From: Moorena sp. SIO3I8
GTDB lineage: Bacteria > Cyanobacteriota > Cyanobacteriia > Cyanobacteriales > Coleofasciculaceae
Length of the DNA: 64,000 bases
Assembly (NCBI RefSeq): GCF_010692325.1
Contig: NZ_JAAHHW010000004.1
Span: forward strand, 1 to 64,000
Reading direction: 5' to 3'
The notes beneath the pieces are model-generated. The model was given only the letters and a program-made list of their open reading frames with translations, ran no database searches and was not told the DNA's origin. The position numbers and the translations under genes were made by a program. Positions 45,388 through 53,580 of this stretch are shown one piece after another. Numbering within the stretch: the first letter of the stretch is position 1; the number at the start of each line of letters is the position of its first letter.

Positions 45388-46347
45388 ATGGATTTAAGAC
45401 CTAAGCTGTTACTTACTCTTCTCCAAGCAGCCTTTTTTTTATTGTTACTTACTCTTATCGGAGTAGGCTGTTTTTTGTTTTATTCCTTTTTTTTTGCAGA
45501 GGATAGTCCTTTTAATCGTTCGCCAAGAGATAGGGTGCAAGGAGCTAGGGATTCTCTGGAATCAAAGAACATTATTAATGGTTCTGGGCGGAGTGAAAGC
45601 CGTGGCACAGTTGCGCCGAACCCTAGCAGTAATTCTGGAGCAAGCGACGACCCTCAGGACGATTCTGAACCGGACAACGAATTTGGCGAACTCACGTTTC
45701 CATTTGGTGGTGAGACTGATGGTAGTCCTGAAACAGAAAATCCACAACTGGCAGTTCCTAAACCGAGCTCATCACAGGCTGTCAGGGATTACTACTTAAT
45801 GCTCAACCGCCGGGAGTACAGCAAAACTTGGGGGCTTCTGTCTCCTGGGTTCAAAAGGAAACACTCTAAAAACAGCTTTTATGAATACAAGACTTGGTGG
45901 AATAAAGTAGACCGGATTGTCATAGGTCAGAGAAAACAGGTAAGCCAGGGGGAAAACCAGGCTGTTGTAGAAATTAGCTTAACCTACCACCTAAAAGACG
46001 GACGTACAAGAGAAGACTACAACAAAATTTTTTACCTCGTGTTTAAGGAAAATACTAATAGCTGGATCCTAGATGACCTACTAAAAGGTAGTTCTGCACC
46101 AAATTATAGGTCTCAGGGCGAAGCAAATGCGACTATTGTAACCACAGATCCCACAGAGCCAATTAAAAACGTTCGCTCTAGCCCAAACACAGATGGTGAC
46201 AACATTGTGGGAAAGATCCGTATAGGAAGTAGGGTAGAGGTTTTAAGGGAAGGGCGAGATCGGACAAATGACCTGTGGTACAAAATCTATGACCCGTCCT
46301 CTGGAACTCGGGGATGGATAGCAGAACAGTTTGTTGAGCGAGACTAA
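45388..46347 (+). CDS. Membrane-anchored protein with NTF2-like and SH3b domains
   Basis: A 319-residue protein. One N-terminal transmembrane helix (FLLLLTLIGVGCFLFYSFFF) is followed by an acidic Ser/Pro-rich linker (45-125). Residues 130-235 resemble an NTF2-like domain (AVRDYYLMLNRREYSKTWGL, then QAVVEISLTYHLKDGRTRED, SWILDDL). The C-terminus is an SH3b domain (VRSSPNTDGDNIVGKIRIGS, then WYKIYDPSSGTRGWIAEQFV), which usually binds cell-wall peptides. The helix-out topology points to the periplasm. A VanY-type lipoprotein gene follows 35 bp downstream, consistent with a cell-wall role. Confidence 0.8.
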   Translation: MDLRPKLLLTLLQAAFFLLLLTLIGVGCFLFYSFFFAEDSPFNRSPRDRVQGARDSLESKNIINGSGRSESRGTVAPNPSSNSGASDDPQDDSEPDNEFGELTFPFGGETDGSPETENPQLAVPKPSSSQAVRDYYLMLNRREYSKTWGLLSPGFKRKHSKNSFYEYKTWWNKVDRIVIGQRKQVSQGENQAVVEISLTYHLKDGRTREDYNKIFYLVFKENTNSWILDDLLKGSSAPNYRSQGEANATIVTTDPTEPIKNVRSSPNTDGDNIVGKIRIGSRVEVLREGRDRTNDLWYKIYDPSSGTRGWIAEQFVERD

Positions 46348-46382
46348 TTTTAACAATAGTTTCCACTAGGTATTTTTTGCAC

Positions 46383-47391
46383 ATGAAAAAACCCTTACTT
46401 CGTTTACGGAAACGGCTCGCCTTTTGGTTTTTAAGCTCTTTAGTAGCTTCGCTAATTGTGCTGCCAGGGTGCTTTCAAAGCGCAGGAAAGCCTCCCGAAT
46501 TTTCCACAAAATCTACCCAACAAAAACAAGAAATTTCAGTTGACCGTTCTCCTTCAAACACTGAAGAAAGCCTAGGATCTGTCTCCCAGAAAGCAGTTGT
46601 TAGTCCTGGGGAAGAGCCAGCCTCCGTTCCGGCACTGCACTCTCAGAAACAGCTTAGTTTTGAAGGGGAGCTAGCTTTAACTCCAACAGCGCCTTCTCAG
46701 AAGCCGCTTAATTCTGAACAAGAGCTAACCTCAGTTCCGGCATTGCCCCCCCCAAAAACAGCTTAGTTTTGAACAAAAGCTACCTCCGCTCCCAGCAGCG
46801 CCTCCTCAGGGGCAGCCTAACCCTGGGGGAGTGTATGGGCAATCGCCCGAGCTTTTGCACACACCACCGCAAGTAGAAACCCATTTAGGGCACTTTCCCT
46901 ATGCAGAAAACCAGCGACAAAACTTAGTCAAGGTCGCCGATTTTTATGGGCGGGAAGAGTTTTTAGACCGGACGGCAGCAAATGCTTTTTTCCAAATGCA
47001 GGCAGGTGCAAAAGCTAGTGGGGTAGATTTAACAATCATTTCTGGGTTTCGCTCTGTTCCACAGCAAGAACGACTGTTCTCAAGGCAGATTAGTAAGCGC
47101 GGGAGTAGGGAAGCTGCTGCCCGGTGGAGTGCGCCCCCAGGTCACAGCGAACACCATACGGGCTATGCTGTTGACATAGGAGAGGGGGAAGACATTGACA
47201 CCTTTTTAAAGCCGGAGTTTGAGAGCACTAAAGCTTACCGTTGGCTAGCCGAAAACGCTTACAGGTATGGGTTTGAGTTATCCTTTCCCCAAGGCAATTC
47301 TCAAGGGGTTAGTTATGAACCCTGGCATTGGAGGTATGTAGGTTCACCGGAAGCTACTGCTGTCTTTTCCCCAGCAAGACTGACCTACTGA
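46383..47391 (+). pseudogene. VanY-type D,D-carboxypeptidase lipoprotein, frameshifted at a C8 tract
   Basis: The first frame (46383-46766) encodes a lipoprotein signal (LVASLIVLPGC) and repeats such as SQKQLSFEGEL and SQKPLNSEQEL. It stops just after a run of eight C (46746-46753). Deleting one C restores PPQKQLSFEQKLPPLP and then reads without a break to 47391. The second part is a peptidase M15B (VanY) domain: SGFRSVPQQERLF, GHSEHHTGYAVDIGEG with the zinc ligands, and YEPWHWRYVG. Such enzymes trim the last D-alanine from peptidoglycan stems. It is either phase-variable, a recent loss, or a base-calling error. It would start 35 bp after the SH3b gene. Confidence 0.85.
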
Positions 47392-47491
47392 CGGCTAATA
47401 ATCTTCACCTCCAAACTCCCCACACCATACTGTTCCCTTAGGGCTGCGATCGCTTTATTTAGGGGACAGTATTTCGTTGAGTTTCACCCTC

Positions 47492-47640
47492 CTAAAACCC
47501 CAACTTCTGCACCGCCCTACGCTTAACCTCCTCACCCCGCCGGTCATACTTAGCCGTAGTCACAGGGGAAGCATGGCCAGCTAACTTCTGGACGGTCACA
47601 ATATTAATCCCAGCATCAAGCAGATATACAGAAGAGGCGG
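47492..47640 (-). pseudogene. Tyrosine recombinase C-terminal fragment
   Basis: Minus-strand translation gives [38 protein letters not shown] and a stop at 47492. LAGHAxxxTTxxY is the last His and nucleophile Tyr region of tyrosine recombinases. The rest of the gene is absent; it abuts a second, opposite fragment at about 47641. Confidence 0.8.
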
Positions 47641-47642
47641 GA

Positions 47643-47765
47643 CTCAGTAAGCCCATTTCACCCCATCAGTTGCGTCACTTTCTGCTCACTTAGTTGAAAA
47701 AACAAGGGATTGATGATGCCCTAATCCAACCCTATTCCGGGCATTCTTTTCTACAGACAGGTGAA
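47643..47765 (+). pseudogene. Second tyrosine recombinase fragment, opposite strand
   Basis: Plus-strand translation gives [12 protein letters not shown], a stop (a likely TGG to TAG change), then LKKQGIDDALIQPYSGHS. It carries the HxLRH box and the GH motif of tyrosine recombinases but is only about 40 codons long. It differs from both the minus fragment beside it and the intact enzyme at 48249. Confidence 0.75.
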
Positions 47766-47779
47766 GTGCCTTGAAGGGG

Positions 47780-48205
47780 GATTATCAGTAGTGAAGTACC
47801 CCAACCTGCTTAGCTGAGGTTGGAGCTTCCAATTCTCAACTCAAATCAGGGACGGTTTTATTCGTCTTTGGGATTTCCCGCTTCATCCGCCGACGCCTCA
47901 ACCAGAGGCGTCGGCCTGCTGGAATTAGTCTTACTCAGCGTCCACAGGCAGACATCCGCCTTCCGCAGACGTATAATTTTTAAGACAGACTTACCTTGGA
48001 ATTACAGCAACTATGGCCAACCAGCTGGGGCTTGTCTCTTCCCTGAACTCTGCTAGTACTTTTACACCTTGAAGGTAGCCTTTTAGTCAGTCAGGCGGGT
48101 CAGCAACCACTTTTATTATAACACAATTCGCAATAAGCCGTCGTTTCGCTATCCATCCCCACCTTGGAAGAAGGTGGGGAATTCCGCGAATTTTGTTAAA
48201 TAGGC
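47780..48205 (-). mobile_element. Non-autonomous IS200/IS605-type element (tnpB deleted)
   Basis: Both ends carry strong hairpins: CCAACCT/AGGTTGG at 47801-47823 (right end, read on the minus strand, followed outward by GTACTTCACTACTGA), and TCCCCACCTT/AAGGTGGGGA at 48156-48180 (left end). An internal 10-bp stem, CCGACGCCTC/GAGGCGTCGG, lies at 47890-47914 next to GAAGCGGGAAATCCC, a sequence typical of tnpB 3' ends and their guide RNA. No tnpB frame remains. Boundaries are approximate. Confidence 0.6.
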
Positions 48206-48248
48206 TATAATAGTACTAAATGCTTAACAAATTCACGTTCATTGCACC

Positions 48249-49244
48249 GTGGATACTCATACCCCAAACCACATCACCCCTCAACCTGACCACCTGACCA
48301 TTACTACAGCAAACCTACTAGAAGCTTTTGCTGATTTCCTCGATATCGATGTGGCAGCAGGAGATGCTGCGGCTGATACCGTTAATACCTACCGCCGCCA
48401 GGTTCAGCAGTTTGTGAACTGGTGCGATCGCATAAATCTTCATCCAGCTGCAGTTACTAAAGAGGACATTAAGCGTTACCGCCGCTGGATGGTAGACACT
48501 AAAAAATTTAAGCCAGCTACGGTATCACTAAAGTTGTCAGTTGTCAAGCGTTTTTATCAAGCTGCTGTGGAAAAAGGACTGATTACGATCAATCCAGCCC
48601 TTGGGGTGAAACCGCCACGGGAAAAGCTGGACCCGGCGGCAAGGATTACCTATTTGGAAAAGCCTGAAGTTGAGAAGTTGTTAGCAGCTATAGCCAATGA
48701 TGGTAGCCTTAAGGCAAAGCGGGATAAACTTTTGCTGGCAATCATGATATTGGAAGGTCCCCGTAGCATTGAGTTACATCGGGCAAATGTCTCTGATGTA
48801 GTAAAACAGGGGGGTAATCTGGGAATCCGGGTCGAAGGGAAGCGTAATATTAGAATAGTGCCATTAACACCAGATCTTGCTGAGTTGCTAATGGCTTATC
48901 TTGAAGCAAGGACAGAAAATGGGGAAGTGGTCAAACCATCGAGTCCTTTATTTATAGCTGTTGGAAACAGGGCGGGTGGCAAGCGGATTTCCCGGCGGGG
49001 GATTCGGCTAGTTGTGGATAGCTATCTCGAGCAAACTAACCTTAAGCAAACACCAGGAAGAACTATATCAGCTCATAGCTTGAGACATACGGCGGGTACG
49101 TTAGCTCTGCGTTCTGGTGCAGAGTTACGGCAAGTGCAAGATTTGTTGGGACATGCTGATCCGAGAACAACTTGTATTTATGCCCATGTAGCAGATCGCT
49201 GGGAAAATAATCCAGCATTGAAGTTGGGCATTAACCTGTCATGA
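48249..49244 (+). CDS. Tyrosine recombinase/integrase
   Basis: A 331-residue site-specific recombinase. All catalytic residues are present: R172 (EGPRSIEL), K198 (EGKRN), H276 and R279 (SAHSLRH), H302 (LLGHAD) and the nucleophile Y311 (CIYAHV). The N-terminal SAM-like core-binding domain spans about 20-115 ([34 protein letters not shown]). The start is GTG. It stands alone between a non-autonomous IS605 element and an oxidoreductase; no attachment site or excisionase was identified. Xer-like, phage and integron-like roles cannot be separated from sequence alone. Confidence 0.9.
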   Translation: MDTHTPNHITPQPDHLTITTANLLEAFADFLDIDVAAGDAAADTVNTYRRQVQQFVNWCDRINLHPAAVTKEDIKRYRRWMVDTKKFKPATVSLKLSVVKRFYQAAVEKGLITINPALGVKPPREKLDPAARITYLEKPEVEKLLAAIANDGSLKAKRDKLLLAIMILEGPRSIELHRANVSDVVKQGGNLGIRVEGKRNIRIVPLTPDLAELLMAYLEARTENGEVVKPSSPLFIAVGNRAGGKRISRRGIRLVVDSYLEQTNLKQTPGRTISAHSLRHTAGTLALRSGAELRQVQDLLGHADPRTTCIYAHVADRWENNPALKLGINLS

Positions 49245-49271
49245 TCATCTACAGGTAGAATGAATAGGTAA

Positions 49272-50558
49272 TTATTTTGGTAACTGGGGAACAGTGACTG
49301 GCACTCCTCCTTGGTGAAGGGATTGGCTTAAACAACTGAGAATATTTACCAATTGAGCACCAACCCAGCCAGATGATATTGATGAAGGTTGGGACAAGCG
49401 GACACTGTTAAGAAAGCGATCGCATACTGAATAAAGTGGTTCATGTGATTCGAGATCAAGAACTTCACGATGTTGACCAGCAGGGATAAAGTACTCCCCG
49501 TTCTGTTCAAAATAACCATGTTGGATAGTTAGGGGTGCTTGAGCAACCATTTCATCAAAAATCAAGGTTCCCTGTGTTCCTACAATCCCAAGCCGCCGCT
49601 GTTTATCTGGATTGAGCCAGCACAGATGAATAAATGCTTGGAAGCCAGTGGGATAGGTAAGTGTGACCTGAACTAAGTCAGCTAATCCTTGAGGGGTTGA
49701 AGGTTGGAGGTTAGCAGGTTGAAGGTTAGCAGGTTGAAGGTTAGGAGGTTGAAGGTTAGGAGGTTGAAGGTTAGGAGGTTGAAGGTTAGGAGGTTGAAGG
49801 TTAGGAGGTTGAAGGTTAGGAGGTTGAAGGTTATCGGGTTGTTGAGGGGTAAGTGATTGACTACAGCCTTGGTTATCTTCAGAACTTTCAACCGGCAACT
49901 GGGTAACTTGAAACTCTTTTTCAACCGGCAACTGGCTAACTTGAAACTCTTTTTGAAACTGTAGCCACACCCTACCATAAGCTTGGACTTGAACAGGTAG
50001 CTGTCCTAAGCAATGGTTGAAAATAGCAATGTCGTGAATGGCTAAATCCCAGAGAGAATCGACATCTTGACGTACTGGTCCTAAGTTAGTACGGGCGGCG
50101 TATCCATAGCGTAAGTCTCCTAAGCATCCTGAGTTCACAACCTCTTGAGCTCGCTTGACCGCTGGGTGAAATAGATAGGTATGGTCAACCATGAGCTGTC
50201 GCTGCTTTTCTTGAGCCAGGTGGCACAATTCTAGACACTCAGCGACATCAAGGGTTAAGGGTTTTTCTGCTAGGACGTGTTTCCCCTGCTGTAGAGCATC
50301 CTTAATTAGGGTGTAATGGGTAACTGCTGGAGTAGCAATTACCACTGCCTCAATTGTCGGGAGATCCCGTATCGATTCCCAATCTGTTGCCAAACGTACC
50401 TCAGGAGCTAGGTTATATTTATCTTTAATAGCTGCCAAGGTTTCTGGGTATGGATCAACCACTGCCACTAAGCAAGCATCAGGGTGTGTCAAGAAATTCC
50501 TGACCAAGTGTTTCCCCCAGCGACCTGCTCCCAATATCGCTACTCCGGTTTCTTTCAT
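49272..50558 (-). CDS. Gfo/Idh/MocA oxidoreductase with an in-frame NLQPP minisatellite
   Basis: A 428-residue NAD(P)-dependent oxidoreductase. The Rossmann motif is GVAILGAGRWGKHL, and HVLAEKPLTL carries the catalytic EKP lysine (K99). The C-terminal domain resumes at VQVTLTYPTGFQAFIHLCWL. Between them (about 200-290) lie two copies of KEFQV-x-QLPVE and nine 5-residue units NLQP[PAS], encoded by 15-bp repeats of the GGTTGAAGGTTAGGA type. Family members lack this insert. The start overlaps the rnc stop by 4 bp. The substrate is unknown; sugar or sugar-nucleotide precursors are usual. Confidence 0.88.
   Translation of the reverse strand: MKETGVAILGAGRWGKHLVRNFLTHPDACLVAVVDPYPETLAAIKDKYNLAPEVRLATDWESIRDLPTIEAVVIATPAVTHYTLIKDALQQGKHVLAEKPLTLDVAECLELCHLAQEKQRQLMVDHTYLFHPAVKRAQEVVNSGCLGDLRYGYAARTNLGPVRQDVDSLWDLAIHDIAIFNHCLGQLPVQVQAYGRVWLQFQKEFQVSQLPVEKEFQVTQLPVESSEDNQGCSQSLTPQQPDNLQPPNLQPPNLQPPNLQPPNLQPPNLQPPNLQPANLQPANLQPSTPQGLADLVQVTLTYPTGFQAFIHLCWLNPDKQRRLGIVGTQGTLIFDEMVAQAPLTIQHGYFEQNGEYFIPAGQHREVLDLESHEPLYSVCDRFLNSVRLSQPSSISSGWVGAQLVNILSCLSQSLHQGGVPVTVPQLPK
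49690..49835 (-). repeat. 15-bp minisatellite inside a coding region
   Basis: About nine tandem 15-bp units (variants of GGTTGAAGGTTAGGA) in frame with the oxidoreductase. They encode NLQPP/NLQPA/NLQPS. The period is a multiple of three, unlike the 7-bp arrays between genes. Confidence 0.9.
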
Positions 50559-51268
50559 TTTTGCCCTCTCAATTCCAGAAATGCCTGTTTGGCTGCTGCT
50601 TGTTCCGCAGCTTTTTTCGATCTTCCTGTACCTTCACCTAATTGTCGATTTTTTAGCCAAACTTGGGCAGTGAAGCGGTTGTTTGCCCCATGCACTTGCA
50701 GGTTTTCGGTCAGATGATACTTTGGGAGCAGTTTGTAGTGAGCTTGAGTCCATTCCTGAAGAGCATCTTTGTAGTTTTGGCGGGCGGGGTCTTGACGAAT
50801 TTCAGTAGTCAGTTTTTGTAAGTGAGGGTCTAGCCAAGGACGGACTAATTCTAGGGTATGGGTACTTAAATATAATGCTCCCAATACTGCTTCAAAGGCA
50901 TCAGCTAACCGGGATGTTTCCCCAGCTTTGTTACCAGCGGCACTATTGGAAACCAGTAAATAACGCTCTAGACCATAGCTGCGAGCGAGTTGAGACAGAA
51001 TGCGATCGCTTACCAGTACGGAACGAATGGCAGCAAACTCACCAACGGAAGAGTTGGGATAATTTTCCCATAGCCATTCTGAGCTAGCTAAACGTATTAC
51101 AGCATCACCAACAAACTCCAACTGCTCATAGTTGTGTTCTGCTGAGATACTACAGTGAGTCAGTGCTAAATCTAGCAATGACCAATTCACAGCTTTTGTC
51201 TGAGATAGTCCTAACTTTTGAACTAACTTCTCTAATTGCTTCTGACGACGGGGGTCTTTGATGGTCAT
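50555..51268 (-). CDS. rnc: Ribonuclease III
   Basis: A 237-residue double-strand RNA endonuclease for rRNA and mRNA processing. The signature is NYEQLEFVGDAVIRL, with the downstream ADAFEAVLGALYL supplying the second metal-binding acidic pair. A dsRNA-binding domain follows (NYKDALQEWTQAHYKLLPKY; GEGTGRSKKAAEQAAAKQAF). The ATG at 51268 (MTIKDPRRQKQLEKL) was chosen; a TTG at 51322 would add 18 unconserved residues. It overlaps the oxidoreductase start by 4 bp (ATGA). Confidence 0.93.
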   Translation of the reverse strand: MTIKDPRRQKQLEKLVQKLGLSQTKAVNWSLLDLALTHCSISAEHNYEQLEFVGDAVIRLASSEWLWENYPNSSVGEFAAIRSVLVSDRILSQLARSYGLERYLLVSNSAAGNKAGETSRLADAFEAVLGALYLSTHTLELVRPWLDPHLQKLTTEIRQDPARQNYKDALQEWTQAHYKLLPKYHLTENLQVHGANNRFTAQVWLKNRQLGEGTGRSKKAAEQAAAKQAFLELRGQK

Positions 51269-51352
51269 GGGTGTCTGTTGTCGTGAGTCGGAGAGTCCTT
51301 GGTAACTAACCAGAGTCTGCAAGAAGTCTAATGACTAACGACTTATAGCTAA

Positions 51353-51809
51353 ATTGAGAGAAAGTCGGACATAAGCCGGGTTCTGTTCTCCCTAGCAACA
51401 ATGAAAAAGCTACTAAAGAGGGTGGTTATCTATCTAGGACGGCTGTTACCAGACGCCTCATGCGGTTCTCCATATCCGGAACTGGTAAAAGACCAACCGT
51501 AGTTCCTCTCGACCTTGCTCCCAACCGGGGTTTACCGAGCCAGCACCTCTCGATGCTGCTGGTGCGCTCTTACCACACCTTTGCACCCTTACCTGTGAAA
51601 GAATTAGGAAAAAGGCAGGAAGAATAGATTCATCCTGGAGCCTTCTACCTTTATCCTTCCCATCGGCGGTATGTTTCTGTGGCACTATCCTCACGGTCAC
51701 CCGCACTGGGCGTTACCCAGCAAGTTTGGTCTTTCGGGAGCCCGGACTTTCCTCAGACTCGCAGAAAAATGCGAATCCGCAACCACCTGCGCCTACTTTC
51801 TCTCTACTC
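51353..51809 (-). ncRNA. rnpB: RNase P RNA (cyanobacterial type A)
   Basis: On the minus strand the 5' region reads AGAGAAAGTAGGCGC and then GAGGAAAGTCCGGGCTCCC, the universal CR-I/P4 segment. The 3' end reads CCGGCTTATGTCCGACTTTC, complementary to the 5' end and containing the P4 partner. The size, about 455 nt, is normal. Frames called inside it are spurious. It lies upstream of rnc on the same strand. Ends are accurate to a few bases. Confidence 0.95.
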
Positions 51810-51945
51810 TAGTTTAGACTTGATTAGCAGTTGGTTGTTAGCTGCTGGAATTGGAGTCAATCCAGAGGCACAGATCATTATCTGTCCCAGGAGCAGCAAC
51901 TAGGGAAATGGAATGGGCCTTGGAACCGCTGCGGGAAAGCAAAAG

Positions 51946-52305
51946 CTAATCCTCTAGAATTTGTTGGATTACACTCCTAAGATCTTTGTCATCAGGGCGT
52001 TTTTCGAACTGCTCATGAGTGTATATCCAAACAAGTTTAATAACTGATGTCGTGGTATTAACTAAATACATCAATCTGATTTGTCCAGAAGCGCCTTGGC
52101 CAAACTTAAACTCAAGCTTATGAAATGTCAATCCTTGCGGTAACTTACTCTTTTTTTGTAAAGGTTCTTGGCGGGAATTGATAGGATATGGGTTCTCTAT
52201 TAAATTTTTTAGGACTTGCTTGACAAGCTCATCAAAACTATTCCCGTGAACTTTCGCAAGTTTTTTTAAAATAAAGATAAAACTTCTGTGACTTTTCAGT
52301 GTCAA
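51946..52305 (-). CDS. Putative toxin partner of a Panacea antitoxin
   Basis: A 119-residue protein with a compact alpha/beta pattern like RelE/ParE-type toxins: SFIFILKKLAKVHGNSFDEL, GLTFHKLEFKFGQGASGQIR, LMYLVNTTTSVIKLVWIYTH, EQFEKRPDDKDLRSVIQQIL. The arrangement of an N-terminal helix followed by strands with an Arg and aromatic residues fits mRNA interferase folds, but the match is only by pattern. Its start overlaps the upstream antitoxin stop by 4 bp (ATGA), the usual antitoxin-then-toxin order. The antitoxin is broken, so the toxin may be inactive or unexpressed. Confidence 0.65.
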   Translation of the reverse strand: MTLKSHRSFIFILKKLAKVHGNSFDELVKQVLKNLIENPYPINSRQEPLQKKSKLPQGLTFHKLEFKFGQGASGQIRLMYLVNTTTSVIKLVWIYTHEQFEKRPDDKDLRSVIQQILED

Positions 52306-52890
52306 TCGAGAAGGGAATTAAGCCAGTCACTCACTTCTGCTTTACCAATAAGATTTGAAGATGGAGAAGTAAAAGCGTCCTCCAAAACTGCTGATATCAC
52401 CGATTCATATGCAGGGTGCTGACGTTCTATTTCATCAAGCTTCTGCTTACCTAATGCTTTCATATCCTCAAGAATAATCGGCTCAGTTGAGCTAGCGTCA
52501 GATCGTAAACCTTTGCGAGCTTTTTGCCAAGGAAACTCGCAGTGGGTCATATGACTAAGTCCATAGGCATGATAGCCACCAAAATATTCCCAAGTTTCTT
52601 CTAGAAGCTCTATCTTCTCATCAGGGATAGTTGAGAGGAAGTCTTTTTTTGGGATAGGTAATTGCTTAGCTTCAAACTCACTGTAAAACCTGTAAGCACG
52701 AGGACACACAGGAGCCGCTACGCCATGCTTGAATTTCTTCATCAAACAATGGCTGATCGTAAAGCGCTAGATGTAGACTTTGTGCATAGTACAGAAGCTT
52801 TTGAAGCTTCATGTTGGTCATTTCAGCTTCCATGCCATCATCGTAAGCTTTTACGATGAAGTAGCGAGCCGCATTGAGACAATCAAGCAT
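52302..52890 (-). pseudogene. Panacea (DUF4065) antitoxin, frameshifted
   Basis: The N-terminal part starts at ATG 52890: LNAARYFIVKAYDDGMEAEM, then TNMKLQKLLYYAQSLHLALY and FDEEIQAWR, the hallmark of the Panacea/SocA-like DUF4065 domain. The frame is lost after AWRSG, near 52710-52725, and the continuation GPVCPxAYRFYSEFEAK-like (APVCPRAYRFYSEFEAKQLP) is in the next frame, running to 52302. A single-base change would restore one protein of about 195 residues. The remainder (TWEYFGGYHAYGLSHMTH; EFPWQKAR) matches the family's end. Confidence 0.8.
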
Positions 52891-53059
52891 AGTTAGACTC
52901 GCAAATCTAATTTAAATAACCTGTAATGATAGCAATTTATAATAATTGCTTGTGTATACCATTATAACCAAAACTATGTCAATAGTACAATTATACTATT
53001 AAACTAGGTGAGCTGTTCGCGTAGCGTGGCCGTTCGCGTAGCGTGGCCAAAAGGCCAAC

Positions 53060-53551
53060 CTAAACAGGCAAGGGGTCTCCCGTTATACCCGGAGGGTTAG
53101 CGGGAGGGGAATTGCCTGACGGAGAATCCTGGTTTTGGACATAACTCTTTAATTGCTCGATCGTTACAACGCCACAAGAAGCTACAAAATAAGAACCTGT
53201 CCAGAAAACCTTTTTGTCTCCGTAAAACTGTTTTAAGTAATCAGAAAATTCTTGACGAATTAATCTACTGGTCACAGTCTTTATATTTGCTATTAACTTG
53301 ACTGGAGCGACTTTAGGGTTAAGGTCAACAAGCAGGTGGATGTGATCACTCTCTCCGTTGAATTCCACTAAATTACAGTCCCATTTAACGCAAGTGTCAG
53401 AACAGATTTGCTTCAACCTGTTCGCGCAGCGTCGGCTCTGCCGAATCAAAATTTGATCTGATATGACTTGTCGTCTGTATTTGGTTACTAGTACAATGTG
53501 TACAGTAAGACGATATACCGACCTGTTTTCTTTTGTGTAGTTGCCTTTCAT
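53060..53551 (-). CDS. tnpA: IS200/IS605 Y1-transposase TnpA
   Basis: A 163-residue HUH single-strand transposase. The HUH motif is H70-I-H72 (SDHIHLLVD) and the catalytic tyrosine is Y137 (IEQLKSYVQNQ). VYRLTVHIVLVTKYRRQVI is the usual start. Residues about 36-48 (RQSRRCANRLKQ) are encoded by a GTTCGCGCAGCGTCGGC-type palindromic repeat (about 53418-53447), an in-frame insertion compared with typical members. The tail after 141 is proline-rich and unusually long. These enzymes cut and join single-stranded element ends during replication. Confidence 0.88.
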   Translation of the reverse strand: MKGNYTKENRSVYRLTVHIVLVTKYRRQVISDQILIRQSRRCANRLKQICSDTCVKWDCNLVEFNGESDHIHLLVDLNPKVAPVKLIANIKTVTSRLIRQEFSDYLKQFYGDKKVFWTGSYFVASCGVVTIEQLKSYVQNQDSPSGNSPPANPPGITGDPLPV

Positions 53552-53580
53552 GCCTATTCGATAAATGCTACAATAAAAAC

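Noticed and set aside
47820-48056. 78-codon plus-strand frame
   Set aside because: It reads through the hairpins of a non-autonomous IS605-type element in the antisense direction.
49682-49978. 98-codon alternative frame through the NLQPP array (LLTFN repeats)
   Set aside because: A tandem repeat is open in more than one frame. The oxidoreductase frame continues into conserved domains on both sides; this one does not.
51458-51706. 82-codon minus-strand frame
   Set aside because: It lies wholly within the RNase P RNA gene and has no protein features.
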